Shown here in pieces: positions 1-6,946 of a DNA stretch of 64,000 nucleotides. The position numbers and the translations under genes are program-made. The stretch lies in assembly GCF_034043675.1 (NCBI RefSeq), contig NZ_JAXCLA010000003.1, positions 372,001-436,000 of the forward strand, in the 5' to 3' direction. The notes below the pieces were generated by a model. It searched no databases. It was not told the origin of the DNA and saw nothing but the letters and a program-made list of their open reading frames with translations. Within the stretch, counting starts at the first letter, position 1, and the number at the start of each line of letters is the position of its first letter. This DNA is from KK5 sp034043675 (GTDB taxonomy: Bacteria; Pseudomonadota; Gammaproteobacteria; Burkholderiales; Burkholderiaceae_C).

Positions 1-1
1 G

Positions 2-616
2 CCCGCGCCGGCCGGCCAGCCCGTCGCGGCGCGCTTCGAGGAACAGGACCTCGACGCCGTGCTGGCCCGCTACAACCAGGTGCTGGATGTCCCCCGCGAT
101 CAGCTGAGCGAGCTGCTGCATGCGGCCGAGCTGCGCGCCTACCAGCGCGAGTTCGGCACCCTGCGCTGCGCCGACATCATGTCTGCCGAGCCGAAGACCG
201 TTCAGTTCGGCACGCCGCTGCAGGAAGCCTGGGAGATGCTGCGTCGCTACAACATCAAGGCGCTGCCGGTGATCGATCGCGCCAATCGCGTCGTCGGCAT
301 CGTGACCCTGGCCGACTTCATGCGCGCCGCGCCGCTGGACCAGCATGAAGGCTTCGCCAGCCGGCTACGCGGCTTTCTGCAGGCAACACCTGGCCCCAAT
401 TCCGACAAGGCCGAAGTCGTCGGCCAGATCATGACCCGCCAGGTGCGTGTGCTCAGCGCCGATCGGCCGGTGTCGGAACTGGTGCCGCTGTTCGCCTCGA
501 CGGGGCACCATCACATCCCGATCGTGGGACAGGAAGCGCGGCTCGTCGGCATCCTGACGCAGTCCGATCTGGTGGCCGCGATCAGCCGTCGATCCTCGAC
601 GTTAGGCCCCCCCTAA
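2..616 (+). CDS. HPP family membrane protein, C-terminal CBS-domain part (5' truncated)
   Basis: The frame is open to the left window edge, so the start lies outside and only the soluble C-terminal portion is seen (the first internal start codon is a GTG at 59). The visible part holds two CBS repeats, recognisable from D-I-M-S...V-V-G-I-V-T-L-A-D-F and Q-I-M-T-R...L-V-G-I-L-T-Q-S-D-L. CBS pairs bind adenosyl nucleotides and usually gate a linked membrane domain. The lead-in (D-L-D-A-V-L-A-R-Y-N-Q-V-L-D) matches my recollection of Burkholderiales HPP-family proteins, whose N-terminal half is four transmembrane helices. The CBS call is firm; the HPP call is inference because the membrane half is not in the window. 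Confidence 0.8.
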   Translation, partial: PAPAGQPVAARFEEQDLDAVLARYNQVLDVPRDQLSELLHAAELRAYQREFGTLRCADIMSAEPKTVQFGTPLQEAWEMLRRYNIKALPVIDRANRVVGIVTLADFMRAAPLDQHEGFASRLRGFLQATPGPNSDKAEVVGQIMTRQVRVLSADRPVSELVPLFASTGHHHIPIVGQEARLVGILTQSDLVAAISRRSSTLGPP

Positions 617-709
617 TTCCCAGTTCCGACGGAGTGTCGCAAGCCCGGGATGCGCCCCTAAACTGGCCGCTCGAGGGAGGTTCCATACAGCAGTAGACAC
701 AGGAATCTC

Positions 710-1249
710 ATGAAGACACGCCAGGTCACCATCTTCAATGGCGAGCGCTTCGAAGTGCCGCAGTGCATTCAGCGCATCGACCACCAGTCCACCCACGGCT
801 GGCAAGTCCGCTACAACGGCACCAAGCTTTTTTCGGATCATTCGCAAGACGGTAGCGGCGCCGCCGTAGCGCTGGCCGCTGCCGTCAAGGCCCTGCAGGC
901 CCGCATCGCCAAGGCGCCCGCACCGTCCCGGCTGCAGCGCCGCCCCAGCGGCACCAAGACCAGCGGCCTGCCGGTCGGCATCTCCGGCCCGGTCGTGCGC
1001 CAGCGCGCCGGCAGCCGCGTGCGCGACTGCAGCTTCGCCGTCTCCCTGCCCTGCTACGGCTCCCCGCCGCGCGGCCGCAGCGTCTACATCGGCACCGAGA
1101 ACACCTACACCCCCGAGAAGTACCACGCCGCCCTCGCCAAGGCCGTGGCCCTGCGCGGCGAAGCCGAAGCCGCCTACCAGCGCGCCGCCACCCGCGCCCG
1201 CCGGGCCGGCAGCAAGGCGCTGGTGAAGGATGGGGTGGAGGGGGCGTAA
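710..1249 (+). CDS. Conserved hypothetical protein, possible AP2-like DNA-binding fold
   Basis: A 179-residue basic protein starting at an ATG after the leader GACACAGGAATCTC. The N-terminal 65 residues are followed by an Arg/Pro-rich linker and a C-terminal segment with G-I-S-G, a run of beta-prone residues, R-S-V-Y-I-G-T-E-N-T-Y-T and an Ala-rich helix. That order (strands, a G-T-F/G-T-E turn, then an amphipathic helix) loosely resembles the AP2/ERF domain of phage and plant proteins, but I see no decisive match. It is a single-gene unit followed by a bidirectional terminator and tRNA-Arg. Codon use is like its neighbours. Function unknown. Confidence 0.6.
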   Translation: MKTRQVTIFNGERFEVPQCIQRIDHQSTHGWQVRYNGTKLFSDHSQDGSGAAVALAAAVKALQARIAKAPAPSRLQRRPSGTKTSGLPVGISGPVVRQRAGSRVRDCSFAVSLPCYGSPPRGRSVYIGTENTYTPEKYHAALAKAVALRGEAEAAYQRAATRARRAGSKALVKDGVEGA

Positions 1250-1266
1250 GGCGCTCAGCGGCCAAC

Positions 1267-1292
1267 AAAAAAGCCACCCTTGGGTGGCTTTT
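1267..1292. terminator. Bidirectional rho-independent terminator
   Basis: A seven-pair stem GCCACCC/GGGTGGC with a TT loop is flanked by six A on the left and four T on the right, so it can end the hypothetical gene (+) and the tRNA-Arg transcript (-). Confidence 0.85.
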
Positions 1293-1306
1293 GCGCTTGA
1301 TCTTTG

Positions 1307-1382
1307 TGGTGCGCCCGGTTGGGATCGAACCAACAACCCCTGCCTTCGGAGGGCAGTACTCTATCCATTGAGCTACGGGCGC
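1307..1382 (-). tRNA. tRNA-Arg (anticodon CCG)
   Basis: Read on the minus strand this is a 76-nt cloverleaf. The seven-pair acceptor stem is GCGCCCG/CGGGCGC; the D arm contains AGCTCAATGGATAGAGT; the anticodon stem CTGCC/GGCAG encloses loop CTCCGAA with anticodon CCG; the T arm carries GGTTCGATCC. The discriminator is A and the 3' CCA is encoded (1307-1309). It reads the CGG arginine codon, frequent in a GC-rich genome. Confidence 0.97.
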
Positions 1383-1395
1383 AGCAACAGCGCGC

Positions 1396-1401
1396 ATTCT
1401 A
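1396..1401 (-). promoter_or_regulatory. Extended -10 element for tRNA-Arg
   Basis: On the minus strand TGC-TAGAAT lies 14 nt before the tRNA 5' end, as expected for an extended -10 element. No good -35 is visible 17 bp further upstream. Confidence 0.5.
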
Positions 1402-1436
1402 GCAGTGCCCCGGGGTGTGGCCGGGCGACCCACAGA

Positions 1437-1442
1437 TATAAT
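1437..1442 (+). promoter_or_regulatory. Consensus -10 box upstream of the cytochrome c gene
   Basis: A perfect TATAAT in GC-rich surroundings, about 125 bp before the cytochrome start codon. The -35 region (GGTGTG) is poor, so an activator or an extended leader is possible. Confidence 0.45.
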
Positions 1443-1566
1443 CCGCTGGTTTTGCGCCTTGCGGAGGCCCTGTCGTCGAACGGGGCTCCGGCAGTGTGCG
1501 TTCACGAGCAGTTCCAAAGCCAGACATACAGACAGACAACCTGCCGACGCCAGCCAAGAGGATTTC

Positions 1567-2136
1567 ATGAGCGGAACCCACGATCACGCGCACTCTCACG
1601 ACAGCTTGCATGAAGACCATGAAGGGGGCCATGAGGGTCCGATCCGCACGCCGAAGCAGCTGGCGTGGGCCGTGGGTCTTGCGATCATCGTGCCGGTGAT
1701 CGTGATCGTGATGCTGGCGAGTTATGTGTCCTCGGAGACCAAGCCCTCGGCCGGCAGCGATGCGCTGGAAGGCCAGGCCGTGGCGGCCCGCATCCAGCCG
1801 GTCGGCGCGATCGAGGTGAAGGACGTCAACGACGTCGCGTCGATGAAGACCGGCGAGCAGGTGTTCCAGGCCCAGTGCTCGGCCTGCCACGCCACCGGCG
1901 CCGTCGGTGCTCCGAAGTTCGGCGATGCCGCGGCCTGGGGCCCGCGCATCAAGAGCGGTTTCGACGAACTGCTGCACTCGGCCCTGAAGGGCAAGGGCAA
2001 CATGACGCCGCAGGGCGGCGGCGACTTCAGCGATTTCGAGATCGCCCGCGCGGTGGTCTACATGGCGAATCATGGCGGCGCGAGCTTCGAGGAGCCGAAG
2101 GCTCCGGCCGCTGCAGCGTCGGCAGCGTCGAACTGA
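1567..2136 (+). CDS. Membrane-anchored c-type cytochrome (cytochrome c5-like)
   Basis: A 189-residue electron carrier. The ATG at 1567 is preceded by AGAGGA at about 5 nt, which favours it over the longer upstream reading. Residues 1-25 are unusually rich in His and acidic residues; residues 33-53 form one transmembrane helix that anchors the protein with its haem domain in the periplasm. C104-S-A-C-H108 is the haem c attachment site, and M146 in N-M-T-P-Q-G-G is the probable sixth ligand. The C-terminus is an Ala/Pro tail. Such cytochromes pass electrons to terminal oxidases or peroxidases; the exact partner is not evident. It has its own promoter and terminator. Family call is sure; the physiological role is inferred. 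Confidence 0.9.
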   Translation: MSGTHDHAHSHDSLHEDHEGGHEGPIRTPKQLAWAVGLAIIVPVIVIVMLASYVSSETKPSAGSDALEGQAVAARIQPVGAIEVKDVNDVASMKTGEQVFQAQCSACHATGAVGAPKFGDAAAWGPRIKSGFDELLHSALKGKGNMTPQGGGDFSDFEIARAVVYMANHGGASFEEPKAPAAAASAASN

Positions 2137-2156
2137 TCGACCGAGCCAACTCAGCA

Positions 2157-2183
2157 AGCCGACCCACCGGGTCGGCTTTTTTG
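2157..2183 (+). terminator. Rho-independent terminator after cytochrome c
   Basis: A nine-pair stem AGCCGACCC/GGGTCGGCT with loop ACC, followed directly by a run of T (2177-2182). Confidence 0.95.
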
Positions 2184-2237
2184 TTTCCGCCCGGCAAGCT
2201 TGGAGACCGTTGAGGCAGGACGTTATGCTCCGCCCAC

Positions 2238-3026
2238 ATGGGCCGTCTCGTCCGGATGATCGCGCGCGCTTTGCCGATGCTGGTGGTCGCCACAGCAGCT
2301 GCGGCACAGCCGGCTCACGAACCGTCGGCCCGCACCTGGCGGGTCTGCGTCACCGATCTCCTGTTGCCGCCCTACCTGAATGCCGACCCGGTGCGGCTGG
2401 GCGTCGCCGAGCGGATGCTGGTGGACGCCGGGCGCCAGGTGGGGCTCAGCGTGCAACTGCTGCGCTATCCGATGAAGCGCTGCGGTGCCATGATGGACAG
2501 CGACAGCGCGGATGCGCTGCTGGCCAGCCCGACACCCGGCAACCTGGCGCGCTTCGAGTTCCCGATGAAGGCAGGCGCGGTCGACGCCGGCAGGCGTCTG
2601 GCGCGCATCAACCTGGTGTGGGTCGCGCGGGCGGACGCCGCCTTCGACTGGAACGGCCATGCGCTGGCTGGCAGCAAGGCGCCGGACAGCGTCCTCGTCG
2701 GCACGCACCTGGGCATGCCCGCTGCGTACGAGCGGCTGCAGGCGCAGGGCTTCAAGGTCGATGCCACCTCGTCGACGATCGCCCAGCTGATGCAGAAGGT
2801 GATGGCCGGGCGCATCGACCTGGCGGTGAGCCTGCAGGAGGAGGTCGAGCTCGCCTTGCACGACCCGGCGCTGGCGCCGCTGGTGATGCTGCCGCGCGCT
2901 TTCCTCACGAGCGACTTCTACACGGTCGTCCGCAAGCCGCTGGCGCCGGAGATGCGCGAGATCGTCGAGGCCTGGTGGACGGCGATCGGCCGCCTGCGCG
3001 AACTGCCCGACTATCGGCCGCGCTGA
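2238..3026 (+). CDS. Periplasmic solute-binding protein family 3
   Basis: A 262-residue protein with an N-terminal signal peptide (basic M-G-R-L-V-R-M, hydrophobic core, A-A-A-A-Q cleavage region near residue 23). The mature part has the bilobal SBP_bac_3 layout: W-R-V-C-V-T-D near the start, a middle lobe with V-L-V-G-T-H-L-G, and a C-terminal D-F-Y-T-V-V-R segment. These proteins bind amino acids or other small polar ligands in the periplasm. No permease or ATPase gene is adjacent, so it may serve as an orphan receptor or a sensor component rather than an importer subunit. The 3' end overlaps the convergent gene by 16 bp. Family call good; ligand unknown. Confidence 0.8.
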   Translation: MGRLVRMIARALPMLVVATAAAAQPAHEPSARTWRVCVTDLLLPPYLNADPVRLGVAERMLVDAGRQVGLSVQLLRYPMKRCGAMMDSDSADALLASPTPGNLARFEFPMKAGAVDAGRRLARINLVWVARADAAFDWNGHALAGSKAPDSVLVGTHLGMPAAYERLQAQGFKVDATSSTIAQLMQKVMAGRIDLAVSLQEEVELALHDPALAPLVMLPRAFLTSDFYTVVRKPLAPEMREIVEAWWTAIGRLRELPDYRPR

Positions 3027-3547
3027 ATAGGTTCCAGCACCACGCGATACCGCGCCAGCAGCTCGGCGAACATCGCGGGCTCCGGCGTCCACCAGCCCTG
3101 GTCTACCGCCTGCGCGGCCCACAGCATGTCGACCGTGTGGACCAATCCCAGGCCCAGTGGGGTCGAGAGGAAGAGCCGATCCTGCTCGTCGAGCCAGCAG
3201 CCGTCGACGGTCGTGCTCAGGCCCGTGTGGCTCTGCACGCGCCGTTCGGCCAGCCTTTGCTGGTCAAGCCGCCAGATCCACGGCGCGGCCTCCAGCTGCA
3301 GGTAGACGCGCTGCGGCCCGTTCTGGAAGAACCAGCAGCCGTCTTCGTCGTGGTCGTAGTTGCGCTCGATGAACTCGCGCAGCTTCTCGTGGTTGATGCG
3401 GCTGCCCTTGACCTGCGGAAACGGGCCGGCGTGCTGGATGCGCTCGTCGCGCATGTACCAGTCGCCGCGCGCGTCCAGCGCCAGCCAGCCGTAGCAGTGC
3501 GGCACGTTGGGCCATTTCTTCAGCGCGGCCTTGACGATGTCATCCAT
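3011..3547 (-). CDS. Conserved DUF protein of Burkholderiales
   Basis: A 178-residue soluble protein beginning M-D-D-I-V-K-A-A-L-K-K-W-P-N-V-P-H-C-Y-G-W. I chose this internal ATG because the upstream part of the frame is low-complexity antisense of the hydrolase gene. It is rich in Trp and aromatic residues (W-Y-M-R-D-E, N-Y-D-H-D-E-D-G-C-W-F-F-Q-N-G-P-Q-R-V-Y) with no signal peptide or membrane segment. Homologues sit next to YheT-type hydrolases in related bacteria (recollection), and here the hydrolase gene is 14 bp upstream in the same direction, so the two are probably cotranscribed. No function is assignable. Confidence 0.8.
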   Translation of the reverse strand: MDDIVKAALKKWPNVPHCYGWLALDARGDWYMRDERIQHAGPFPQVKGSRINHEKLREFIERNYDHDEDGCWFFQNGPQRVYLQLEAAPWIWRLDQQRLAERRVQSHTGLSTTVDGCWLDEQDRLFLSTPLGLGLVHTVDMLWAAQAVDQGWWTPEPAMFAELLARYRVVLEPIQRGR

Positions 3548-3561
3548 CGGCGGATTGTTGA

Positions 3562-4530
3562 TCAGAGCGCCTGCGCGAGCCAGTCGCACACCTGCGTGGG
3601 CATGCTGAACACGTGGCCGGGCGGCCGGCCGGCCGGGAAGCCGACGTGGCCGCCCTGCGCCGGCTGCCACAGCGTGACGAAGCGCCCCACGTCGTCGTGC
3701 AGACGAGGCAGGCTCCACGAGGGCACGAAGGGGTCGTTGCGCGCGTTCAGCACCAGCGCCGGGATGCGCAGCGCCTGCAGATGCGGCTTGGCCGAGGCGC
3801 GGGACCAGTAGTCGTCCGTGCCGCGGAAGCCGTGCAGCGGTGCGGTGAACAGGTCGTCGAACTCGTACAGGTCGCGCACCTGGCGCAGCCGCTCGCCGTC
3901 GAACAGGCCCGGGTGCTGCGCCAGCTTGGCGAGCGCCTTGGGCACCATCGTCTTCAGGAACATGCGGGTGTAGACGAGCCGGTTGAAGCCCTTGCCGATC
4001 GCGTGGCCGGCGGCCGTCAGGTCCACCGGCGAGCAGATCGAGCAGACGGCCCGCGCCGTGGCTGCCGCGCTGTCGCCGGCCTCCTGCGCCCAGCGCAACA
4101 GCGCATTGCCGCCCAGCGAGACGCCGGCCGCGACGATGGGCCCGGCATGCGTCGCCTTCAGGCGCGACAGCATCCAGCCGATCTCCTCGAAATCGCCCGA
4201 GTGGTAGGCGCGCGGCGCCAGGTTCAGCTCGCCCGAGCAGCCGCGGAAGTAGGGCATCGCGAAGGCCCAGCCGCGCGAGCGCGCGACGGTGCCGAAGGCC
4301 TGCACGTACTGGCTCTCGGCCGTACCTTCCAGGCCGTGGAACAGCACCAGCAGCGGCGCGTCGGGCGTGGCGCTGTCGAGCCGGTCGGTGTCGACGAAAT
4401 CGCCGTCCGGCGTGGTCCAGCGCTCGCGGCGCAGGGTCAGCGGAGTGTCGTCGTTGCGTCGGGCGTAGAGCGCGGGCCAGATGGTCTGCGCGTGGCCGCC
4501 GGGAAGCCAGAGCGGCGCGTGGTACTGCAT
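3562..4530 (-). CDS. Alpha/beta hydrolase, YheT family
   Basis: A 322-residue hydrolase. Hallmarks are the early P-L-W-L-P-G-G-H-A-Q-T-I-W-P segment typical of YheT/ABHD proteins, the oxyanion region L-F-H-G-L-E-G, the nucleophile elbow G-V-S-L-G-G-N, an acid in N-A-R-N-D-P-F-V, and the catalytic His in G-G-H-V-G-F. It is cytoplasmic (no signal) and probably an esterase or lipase-like enzyme; the natural substrate is unknown. I take ATG 4530; an in-frame GTG at 4548 would add six residues but neither has a clear ribosome site. It follows the SnoaL-like gene closely in the same direction. Confidence 0.85.
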   Translation of the reverse strand: MQYHAPLWLPGGHAQTIWPALYARRNDDTPLTLRRERWTTPDGDFVDTDRLDSATPDAPLLVLFHGLEGTAESQYVQAFGTVARSRGWAFAMPYFRGCSGELNLAPRAYHSGDFEEIGWMLSRLKATHAGPIVAAGVSLGGNALLRWAQEAGDSAAATARAVCSICSPVDLTAAGHAIGKGFNRLVYTRMFLKTMVPKALAKLAQHPGLFDGERLRQVRDLYEFDDLFTAPLHGFRGTDDYWSRASAKPHLQALRIPALVLNARNDPFVPSWSLPRLHDDVGRFVTLWQPAQGGHVGFPAGRPPGHVFSMPTQVCDWLAQAL

Positions 4531-4552
4531 GGAGGACGGGAAGGGCACGGGC

Positions 4553-5002
4553 TCAGTGCAGGGTCGTCGGTTCCTCGAGCATGTCCTGCATGTCGGCCGG
4601 CGTGCCGGGGCTGGCGTGGTGGGCGGCGAGGCGCCAGCCCAGCGCTGTCTTCAGGTAGACGTTGGTGGCGATGACCCAGGCGCTCTGCATCGTGCCTTCG
4701 GGGCCGGCGACGTTGACGCGCTCCAGCACCTGGTGGATGGCCGTGTCCTGCGTCTGCAGCTTGCGCACGCGCTCCGGCGCCGCGGCCACCGGGCCGCGCG
4801 CGAACAGGGCCTCGAAGGCGCTGCGGATCGCGGCCACGCCGACCAGGCGCTGGCCGCCGGGGTGCACGCAGGAGATCTCGTCCTCGTCGGCCCAGACCTC
4901 CATCAGCCGCTCCAGGTCGGCGCTCTGCAGCGCCTCGTAGAACTGCTGTTCGGTGTCGCCGGGCGAGGCCAGCAGGGCGGCGGTCTGGGCTTTGGGGCGC
5001 AT
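4553..5002 (-). CDS. SnoaL/NTF2-like nuclear transport factor 2 family protein
   Basis: A 149-residue alpha+beta barrel candidate. It has the expected pattern: an N-terminal helix with F-Y-E-A-L-Q-S-A-D-L-E-R-L-M-E-V-W-A-D-E-D-E, then S-C-V-H-P-G-G-Q-R-L-V-G-V-A-A-I-R-S-A-F, and a C-terminal strand region W-R-L-A-A-H-H-A-S-P. This matches DUF4440/SnoaL-like proteins, often small isomerases, hydrolases or binding proteins. The start is the ATG at 5002; the longer upstream frame is antisense of the zinc-finger gene. It lies between the zinc-finger gene and the hydrolase in one direction. No specific reaction can be inferred. Confidence 0.75.
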   Translation of the reverse strand: MRPKAQTAALLASPGDTEQQFYEALQSADLERLMEVWADEDEISCVHPGGQRLVGVAAIRSAFEALFARGPVAAAPERVRKLQTQDTAIHQVLERVNVAGPEGTMQSAWVIATNVYLKTALGWRLAAHHASPGTPADMQDMLEEPTTLH

Positions 5003-5019
5003 CGTCGCGAGCCCTGCGT

Positions 5020-5241
5020 TCAGTGGCCGACGCTGATGTGCTCGCCGGCCGCCAGCTTGTACAGCGTGCCGCAGTACGGGCACTTGCCCTGGCCGCCGTG
5101 CGTCAGGTCGATGAAGACCTTCGGGTGGGTGCTCCACAGCGCCATCTTCGGGTTCGGGCAGAACACGCTGCCGTTTTCCTGCACGTCGGCCGCCTTCACT
5201 TCGACGGTGGCCGGGGCCTTGCTGTTTTGGTTCTCGCTCAT
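5020..5241 (-). CDS. CHCC-type zinc-finger domain protein
   Basis: A 73-residue protein with C-P-N-P-K-M-A-L-W-S-T-H-P-K-V-F and a C-terminal K-C-P-Y-C-G-T-L-Y motif. The pattern C...H...C-x2-C is the zf-CHCC zinc finger, also found in the NDUFS6 subunit of mitochondrial complex I. In beta- and gammaproteobacteria such small proteins are conserved next to ilvE, as here (ilvE lies 20 bp upstream). Residues 1-20 are polar and probably disordered. Its bacterial role is not established. Confidence 0.88.
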   Translation of the reverse strand: MSENQNSKAPATVEVKAADVQENGSVFCPNPKMALWSTHPKVFIDLTHGGQGKCPYCGTLYKLAAGEHISVGH

Positions 5242-5261
5242 GGTGTTCTTTGGATTCGGGT

Positions 5262-6185
5262 TCAGACCAGGGTCAGCCACTCGGCGTACTTCGCGTTGCG
5301 GCCGTTGACGATGTCGAAGAAGGCGGACTGGATCTTCTCGGTGATCGGGCCGCGCGAGCCGCTGCCGATCTCGATGCGGTCCAGCTCGCGGATCGGCGTC
5401 ACTTCCGCCGCGGTGCCGGTGAAGAAGGCCTCGTCGGCGATGTAGACCTCGTCACGCGTGATGCGCTTCTCCACCAGCTTCAGGCCCAGGTCCTGGCAGA
5501 TGTGGAAGATCGTGTTGCGGGTGATGCCGTTGAGCGCGCCGGCCGACAGGTCGGGCGTGTAGACGACGCCGTTCTTGATGATGAAGATGTTCTCGCCCGC
5601 GCCTTCGGAGACGAAGCCGGAGGCGTCCAGCAGCAGCGCCTCGTCGTAGCCGTCCTCGGTGGCCTCCATGTTCGCCAGGATCGAGTTGGAGTAGTTGCTG
5701 ACCGCCTTGGCCTGCGTCATCGTGATGTTGACGTGGTGGCGGGTGTAGCTGCTGGTCTTGACGCGGATGCCGCGCTTCAGGCCTTCCTCGCCCAGGTAGG
5801 CGCCCCAGGCCCAGGCCGCGACCATCAGGTGGATGGTGTTGCCCTTGGGGCTGACGCCCAGCTTCTCGGAGCCGATCCAGGTGAGTGGGCGCAGGTAGCA
5901 GCTCTCCAGCTTGTTCTCGCGCACGACGGCCTTCTGCGCTTCCTCGACCTGCTCGATCGAGAAGGGGATCTTCATGCGCAGGATCTTGGCGCTGTTGAAC
6001 AGGCGCTCGGTGTGCTCGCGCAGGCGGAAGATGGCGGTGCCCTGGGCGGTGTTGTAGGCGCGCACGCCTTCGAAGGCGCCGCAGCCGTAGTGCAGCGTGT
6101 GCGTGAGCACGTGGATCTTGGCGTCGCGCCAGTCCACCAGCTCGCCGTCCTTCCAGATCTTGCCGTCGCGATCATCCATGCCCAT
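5262..6185 (-). CDS. ilvE: Branched-chain amino-acid aminotransferase
   Basis: A 307-residue class IV PLP aminotransferase, the normal length. It transfers the amino group between glutamate and the keto acids of Leu, Ile and Val, the last step of branched-chain amino-acid synthesis. Diagnostic segments are H-Y-G-C-G-A-F-E-G-V-R-A-Y, the PLP-binding lysine K160 in M-T-Q-A-K-A-V-S-N-Y, E-G-A-G-E-N-I-F, G-I-T-R-N-T, and F-F-T-G-T-A-A-E-V-T-P. It heads the leftward group with the zinc-finger protein gene. Confidence 0.95.
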   Translation of the reverse strand: MGMDDRDGKIWKDGELVDWRDAKIHVLTHTLHYGCGAFEGVRAYNTAQGTAIFRLREHTERLFNSAKILRMKIPFSIEQVEEAQKAVVRENKLESCYLRPLTWIGSEKLGVSPKGNTIHLMVAAWAWGAYLGEEGLKRGIRVKTSSYTRHHVNITMTQAKAVSNYSNSILANMEATEDGYDEALLLDASGFVSEGAGENIFIIKNGVVYTPDLSAGALNGITRNTIFHICQDLGLKLVEKRITRDEVYIADEAFFTGTAAEVTPIRELDRIEIGSGSRGPITEKIQSAFFDIVNGRNAKYAEWLTLV

Positions 6186-6227
6186 CGGGGTGCTCCAGTC
6201 TGCGCTATGCCAGGAAAGCTGGCGATT

Positions 6228-6611
6228 TTAGTGGGCGTCGGCGGGAATCAGGGTCCAGCGCTGCACGCGGCCGTCGCCGCCCAGCTCCACCTCGACGCGC
6301 GCACCGCCCGCATCGGTCCAGCCATAGCGCTGCACCGTGCCCGGCAGCTTCTCGCCCAGGCTGCCGGCCAGCGGCAGCAGGTCCACCATCTTCATGCCGG
6401 CACGCAGCTGGCCGTCCAACGCCGCGGCGCTGGCCACGCGGCCCACCGGGCCCTTCGAGGCCATGCCCATCAGCTTCATCAGCCGGGCGAACTGCAGCAG
6501 CAGCCAGGCGATCAGCACCGTCATTACCAGCACGACGCCCTGCCAGCCGAACAACGCGCCCGCGGCGAACAGCGCCACCAGCGCCGCCGCGATGCCGAGC
6601 AGGCGCTTCAT
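6228..6611 (-). CDS. Small inner-membrane protein, unknown function
   Basis: A 127-residue protein with two hydrophobic stretches (about 4-22 and 25-43) and a soluble C-terminal domain that includes G-P-V-G-R-V-A-S-A-A-A-L and the strand-rich R-V-E-V-E-L-G-G-D-G-R-V-Q-R-W-T-L. Its ATG overlaps the stop of the monooxygenase gene (ATGA, 6608-6611), so it is probably translationally coupled as the last gene of the radA unit. I recognise no named family. Confidence 0.75.
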   Translation of the reverse strand: MKRLLGIAAALVALFAAGALFGWQGVVLVMTVLIAWLLLQFARLMKLMGMASKGPVGRVASAAALDGQLRAGMKMVDLLPLAGSLGEKLPGTVQRYGWTDAGGARVEVELGGDGRVQRWTLIPADAH

Positions 6612-6946
6612 TGAGACTTGTCCCAGCTGTAGGCCCGCTCGACCTTGGCGATGCGTAGCTCGTAGTGCGCATACCACTCGGCACGGCCGCGCTCGCGCGC
6701 CAGCGTGTGCTCGGCATGGGCGCGCCAGGCGGCGATGTCTTCCAGCGTGGCCCAGTAGGAGACGGTGATGCCCAGGCCACCGGCGTCGCGGGCGCTCTCC
6801 ACGCCCAGGTAGCCAGGCTGGGCGGCGGCCAGCTCCAGCATGCGGTCGGCGGTGTCGTCGTAGCCGTCGACCTCGGCGGTGCGTTGGCTGGTGAAGATGA
6901 CGGCGTAGTACGGTGGCTTCATGGCGGGATTCATGCCCGGAATCAT
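6608..6946 (-). CDS. Antibiotic biosynthesis monooxygenase (ABM) domain protein
   Basis: A 112-residue ferredoxin-like-fold protein: Y-Y-A-V-I-F-T-S-Q at the first strand, A-A-A-Q-P-G-Y-L-G-V-E-S in the centre, and I-T-V-S-Y-W-A-T-L-E-D-I-A-A-W-R-A-H-A-E-H. These are the signatures of the YgiN/ABM family of small cofactor-independent oxygenases or haem-related enzymes. Start ATG 6946 overlaps the radA stop (ATGA), and its own stop overlaps the next start, so radA, this gene and the membrane protein form a chain of coupled genes. The substrate is unknown. Confidence 0.85.
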   Translation of the reverse strand: MIPGMNPAMKPPYYAVIFTSQRTAEVDGYDDTADRMLELAAAQPGYLGVESARDAGGLGITVSYWATLEDIAAWRAHAEHTLARERGRAEWYAHYELRIAKVERAYSWDKSQ

